Below the pieces are notes generated by a model. The model was not told where the DNA came from. It made no database searches and saw only the letters and a list, made by a program, of their open reading frames with translations. The position numbers were made by a program, and so were the translations under genes. A DNA stretch of 7,912 nt from the NCBI GenBank assembly GCA_030146295.1, contig JASLCD010000395.1, forward strand, positions 1 through 7,912, given 5' to 3'. Below, piece by piece: positions 5,339-7,912 of the stretch (within the stretch, counting starts at the first letter, position 1; each line of letters begins with the position of its first letter). This stretch comes from Chryseobacterium sp. (GTDB lineage: Bacteria > Bacteroidota > Bacteroidia > Flavobacteriales > Weeksellaceae).

Positions 5339-6979
5339 ATGCTATCAAAAATAAATCCAACACAAACTAGCAGCTGGAAGGCACTTGATGAACACTTCGG
5401 TGGAAATGACTTTGATCTTAGAAGCCTTTTTCAATATAACCCAACCCGTTTTAATGAGTTTTCCCTGCAAAAGGACAATTATCTTTTTGATTATTCTAAA
5501 AATTTAATCGATTCCAGAACGAAGGATCTTTTATTACAGCTGGCTGAGGAAAGCCAGTTAAAGGATGCCATTTCCAAAATGTTCTCCGGTGATAAAATAA
5601 ATGAAACGGAAGGAAGAGCTGTTCTTCACACAGCCTTAAGAGATTTCTCCGACCGTGAAATTATTGTGGATGGAGAAAACATCAAACCACAGATCAAAAG
5701 AGTTCTTGATCACATGAAGTCTTTTTCTGAGAAAATCATTTCAGGAGAGCATAAAGGTTTCAATGGAAAAGAGATCACAGATGTTGTCAACATTGGTATC
5801 GGAGGATCAGATTTGGGTCCTGTAATGGTTTGTTCAGCGTTAAAGCATTTCAAAACAAGATTAAATGTTCACTTTGTTTCCAATGTGGACGGAAATCATA
5901 TCGCAGAAGTGGTTAAAAATTTAAATCCTGAAACCACTTTATTCATCATTGCTTCCAAGACATTTACGACTCAGGAAACAATGACGAATGCCAACTCAGC
6001 TAAAGACTGGTTCCTCAAAGCGGGAAAGCAGGAAGATGTAGCGAAGCATTTTGTGGCTTTATCTACCAACATTGAAGAAGTTAAGAAGTTTGGGATCGCA
6101 GAAGAAAATATTTTTGAGTTCTGGGATTGGGTAGGCGGAAGATATTCGCTTTGGAGTGCCATCGGATTAAGTATTGTACTTTCTGTAGGATATGCAAACT
6201 TCGAGCAGCTTCTTAGAGGAGCTTATGATACAGACCAGCACTTCCAGACGGCTGATTTTTCTGAAAACGTTCCTGTATTAATGGGACTTCTGGGAATCTG
6301 GTATCGTAATTTCTATGCAGCCACTACTTATGCTATCTTACCTTACTCTCAATATCTGGACAGATTTGCAGCATATCTTCAGCAGGGAGATATGGAAAGT
6401 AATGGAAAATGTGTAGACAGAAACGGTGAATTCGTAGAATATGAAACCGGACCGATCATCTGGGGAGAACCTGGAACCAATGGACAGCACGCATTTTATC
6501 AGTTAATCCACCAGGGAACAGAATTGATTCCGGCAGATTTTATTGCCTATGCAAAAAGCCCAAACCATGTTTCTGATCATCAGGATAAATTATTAGCCAA
6601 CTTTTTCGCTCAGACTGAAGCACTTGCCTTCGGAAAACTGGAGGAAGAAGTTGAAGAAGAGCTTAGAAATGCAGGTAAGTCTGATGAAGAAATAGACAGA
6701 CTGATCAATTTCAAAGTCTTCCACGGAAACACCCCAACCAACTCAATATTATTCAAAGAATTAACTCCTTTTTCACTAGGTCAGCTGATCGCATTATATG
6801 AACACAAAATCTTCGTTCAGGGTGTGATCTGGAATATTTTCAGCTTTGACCAGTTTGGAGTGGAATTAGGAAAAGTATTAGCCAACAAAATTCTTCCTGA
6901 GCTTGAGAATAATGAAGAAGTAAGCTCTCATGACAGCTCTACCAACGGGCTGATCAATTACTATAAAGAAAATAAGTAG
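5339..6979 (+). CDS. pgi: Glucose-6-phosphate isomerase
   Basis: This cytoplasmic enzyme interconverts glucose-6-phosphate and fructose-6-phosphate in glycolysis and gluconeogenesis. The 546-residue product is the normal size for the long bacterial/eukaryotic type. Visible landmarks are the substrate-phosphate loop IGIGGSDLG (152-160), ASKTFTTQET (205-214), family signature one around WVGGRYSLWSAIG (264-276, Arg268), QGDMESNGK (349-357, catalytic Glu353), GTNGQHAF (379-386, catalytic His384) and signature two VIWNIFSFDQFGVELGK (496-512, catalytic Lys512). The C-terminus SSHDSSTNGLINYYK is also typical. All expected catalytic residues are present, so the enzyme should be active. The ATG at 5339 is the natural start; no Shine-Dalgarno precedes it. 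It follows a terminator and a promoter-like box, and folD begins 47 bp after its stop, so the two are probably co-transcribed. Confidence 0.98.
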   Translation: MLSKINPTQTSSWKALDEHFGGNDFDLRSLFQYNPTRFNEFSLQKDNYLFDYSKNLIDSRTKDLLLQLAEESQLKDAISKMFSGDKINETEGRAVLHTALRDFSDREIIVDGENIKPQIKRVLDHMKSFSEKIISGEHKGFNGKEITDVVNIGIGGSDLGPVMVCSALKHFKTRLNVHFVSNVDGNHIAEVVKNLNPETTLFIIASKTFTTQETMTNANSAKDWFLKAGKQEDVAKHFVALSTNIEEVKKFGIAEENIFEFWDWVGGRYSLWSAIGLSIVLSVGYANFEQLLRGAYDTDQHFQTADFSENVPVLMGLLGIWYRNFYAATTYAILPYSQYLDRFAAYLQQGDMESNGKCVDRNGEFVEYETGPIIWGEPGTNGQHAFYQLIHQGTELIPADFIAYAKSPNHVSDHQDKLLANFFAQTEALAFGKLEEEVEEELRNAGKSDEEIDRLINFKVFHGNTPTNSILFKELTPFSLGQLIALYEHKIFVQGVIWNIFSFDQFGVELGKVLANKILPELENNEEVSSHDSSTNGLINYYKENK

Positions 6980-7025
6980 TAAATAAAAAGAAAGTAAAAG
7001 TAAATCTATAAAGTAAAAAAGTAAA
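6978..7025 (+). repeat. AGTAAA repeats in the pgi-folD gap
   Basis: The hexamer AGTAAA occurs five times in 48 bp (starting at 6978, 6993, 6999, 7012 and 7020), running from the pgi stop codon to two bases before the folD ATG. The gap consists almost entirely of A, G and T with a single C (7006), and no Shine-Dalgarno is present. It may simply be an A-rich translation leader of the kind common in Bacteroidota, or a slipped tandem repeat. Confidence 0.6.
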
Positions 7026-7026
7026 A

Positions 7027-7911
7027 ATGGCAGAAATTCTTGACGGACTTAAAGTATCCAAGGAAATTAAAGCAGAGATCAAGGTTGAAGTAGAAAAGAT
7101 TCTCGCAAGCAAAAAAAGAGCTCCCCATTTGGTAGCTATTCTTGTAGGGAATAATGGAGCCAGCAAGGCCTATGTAAACTCTAAAGTAAAAGACTGTGAA
7201 GAAGTAGGATTTCAATCCAGCTTAATCAAATTTCCAAGCACAGTTTCTGAATCAGAACTGTTGGAAAAAATTGACGAGCTGAACAAATCTAAAGCAGTTG
7301 ACGGGTTTATCGTTCAGTTGCCTTTACCGGACCAGATAGACCAGGAAAAGATCATCAACGCAATTGATCCAAGAAAAGACGTGGATGGATTCCACCCTGA
7401 AAACTTCGGAAAAATGGCGCTTGAAATGGATACTTTCTTACCAGCTACTCCTTTCGGTATTTTAACATTACTGGAAAGATATAATATTGAAACCAAAGGA
7501 AAAGACTGTGTAATTATCGGAAGAAGTAAAATTGTAGGAAGACCTATGAGTATCCTGATGGGTAGAAAAGATTTCCCTGGAAACTCTACCGTTACCCTTA
7601 CACACTCTTATACAAAAGACATTGAAGAATATACAAGAAAAGCAGATATCGTAATTACCGCTTTGGGAGATCCTCATTTCTTAAAAGGAGATATGATCAA
7701 AGAAGGAGCTGTAATTGTGGACGTGGGTATTACAAGAGTAGATAATGACTCTCCAAAAGGATATTATCTTGCAGGTGATGTAGATTTTGACAGCTGTGCG
7801 GCTAAAGCAAGCTGGATTACTCCGGTACCTGGAGGAGTAGGCCCAATGACAAGAGCGATGTTGATGAAAAACACCATCATTGCTTATAAAACTTCGGTCT
7901 ATAACGACTAA
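7027..7911 (+). CDS. folD: Bifunctional methylenetetrahydrofolate dehydrogenase / methenyltetrahydrofolate cyclohydrolase
   Basis: FolD converts 5,10-methylenetetrahydrofolate to 5,10-methenyl- and then 10-formyltetrahydrofolate in the cytoplasm, producing NADPH and one-carbon units for purines and formyl-Met-tRNA. The 294-residue product is full length. Catalytic-domain landmarks are the YxxxK motif (Tyr49, Lys53 in YVNSKVKDCEEVGF), DGFIVQLPLP (92-101, Gln97) and KDVDGFHP (117-124, Asp120). The nucleotide-binding domain has GRSKIVGRP (165-173), TVTLTHSYT (188-196) and ADIVITALG (206-214). PVPGGVGPMT (266-275) is the second family signature; it is followed by Arg276 where many relatives have Ile or Val. 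The segment MGRKDFPGN (178-186) is slightly longer than in E. coli-type proteins, as I recall for Bacteroidota. The gene follows pgi by 47 bp on the same strand. It ends one base before the window edge, so its terminator is not visible. Confidence 0.97.
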   Translation: MAEILDGLKVSKEIKAEIKVEVEKILASKKRAPHLVAILVGNNGASKAYVNSKVKDCEEVGFQSSLIKFPSTVSESELLEKIDELNKSKAVDGFIVQLPLPDQIDQEKIINAIDPRKDVDGFHPENFGKMALEMDTFLPATPFGILTLLERYNIETKGKDCVIIGRSKIVGRPMSILMGRKDFPGNSTVTLTHSYTKDIEEYTRKADIVITALGDPHFLKGDMIKEGAVIVDVGITRVDNDSPKGYYLAGDVDFDSCAAKASWITPVPGGVGPMTRAMLMKNTIIAYKTSVYND

Positions 7912-7912
7912 T

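Noticed and set aside
5971..6162. Minus-strand open frame within pgi
   Set aside because: It is antisense to highly conserved pgi sequence and has no recognisable features.
6980..7026. Folate riboswitch before folD
   Set aside because: The 47-bp gap is low-complexity A-rich sequence with no stems or conserved riboswitch core.
6954..7215. Overlapping minus-strand open frames at the pgi-folD junction
   Set aside because: They arise from the A-rich spacer read in reverse and from the folD antisense strand.

Overview
This window looks like ordinary chromosomal DNA from a Bacteroidota bacterium, most likely a flavobacterium of the Chryseobacterium/Weeksellaceae type. Four things suggest this. 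The DNA is AT-rich with A-rich leaders. No start codon has a clear Shine-Dalgarno sequence. Two intergenic regions carry the Bacteroidota -7 promoter motif TAnnTTTG. The proteins (DUF4349 lipoprotein, TraB/GumN-like secreted protein, ECF sigma factor with a membrane partner, flavobacterial-looking Pgi and FolD) fit that group. The genus is inferred from recall of protein style, not from a search.

Layout from left to right. A small four-helix DoxX-family membrane protein (+) converges on an acyl-CoA dehydrogenase (-); the 101 bp between their stop codons is framed by a 16-bp imperfect inverted repeat. The dehydrogenase diverges from a DUF4349 lipoprotein (+) across a 208-bp gap that holds a promoter-like -7 box. 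A strong hairpin/T-tract terminator closes the DUF4349 gene. Next comes a compact three-gene unit: a secreted TraB/GumN-like protein, an ECF sigma factor starting at GTG, and a four-helix membrane protein whose start overlaps the sigma gene by 11 bp. This unit ends in a second strong terminator. After a promoter-like leader come pgi (glucose-6-phosphate isomerase) and, 47 bp later, folD (methylenetetrahydrofolate dehydrogenase/cyclohydrolase), probably co-transcribed.

How the genes relate. Pgi and FolD are core enzymes of glycolysis/gluconeogenesis and one-carbon metabolism, with no obvious functional link beyond a shared transcript. The dehydrogenase most resembles plant ACX4-type short-chain acyl-CoA oxidases and their bacterial relatives, and probably acts in fatty-acid or amino-acid carbon breakdown. 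The TraB-ECF-membrane protein unit is the only regulatory-looking system here: a secreted protein, a sigma factor and a translationally coupled membrane protein that could serve as its anti-sigma factor.

I saw no RNA genes, CRISPR array, insertion sequence, phage gene or attachment site. No gap without a gene exceeds about 210 bp. The candidates most worth checking are the TraB/ECF/membrane cassette, the start of its sigma gene, and several short intergenic repeats. None amounts to clear evidence of an undescribed system.
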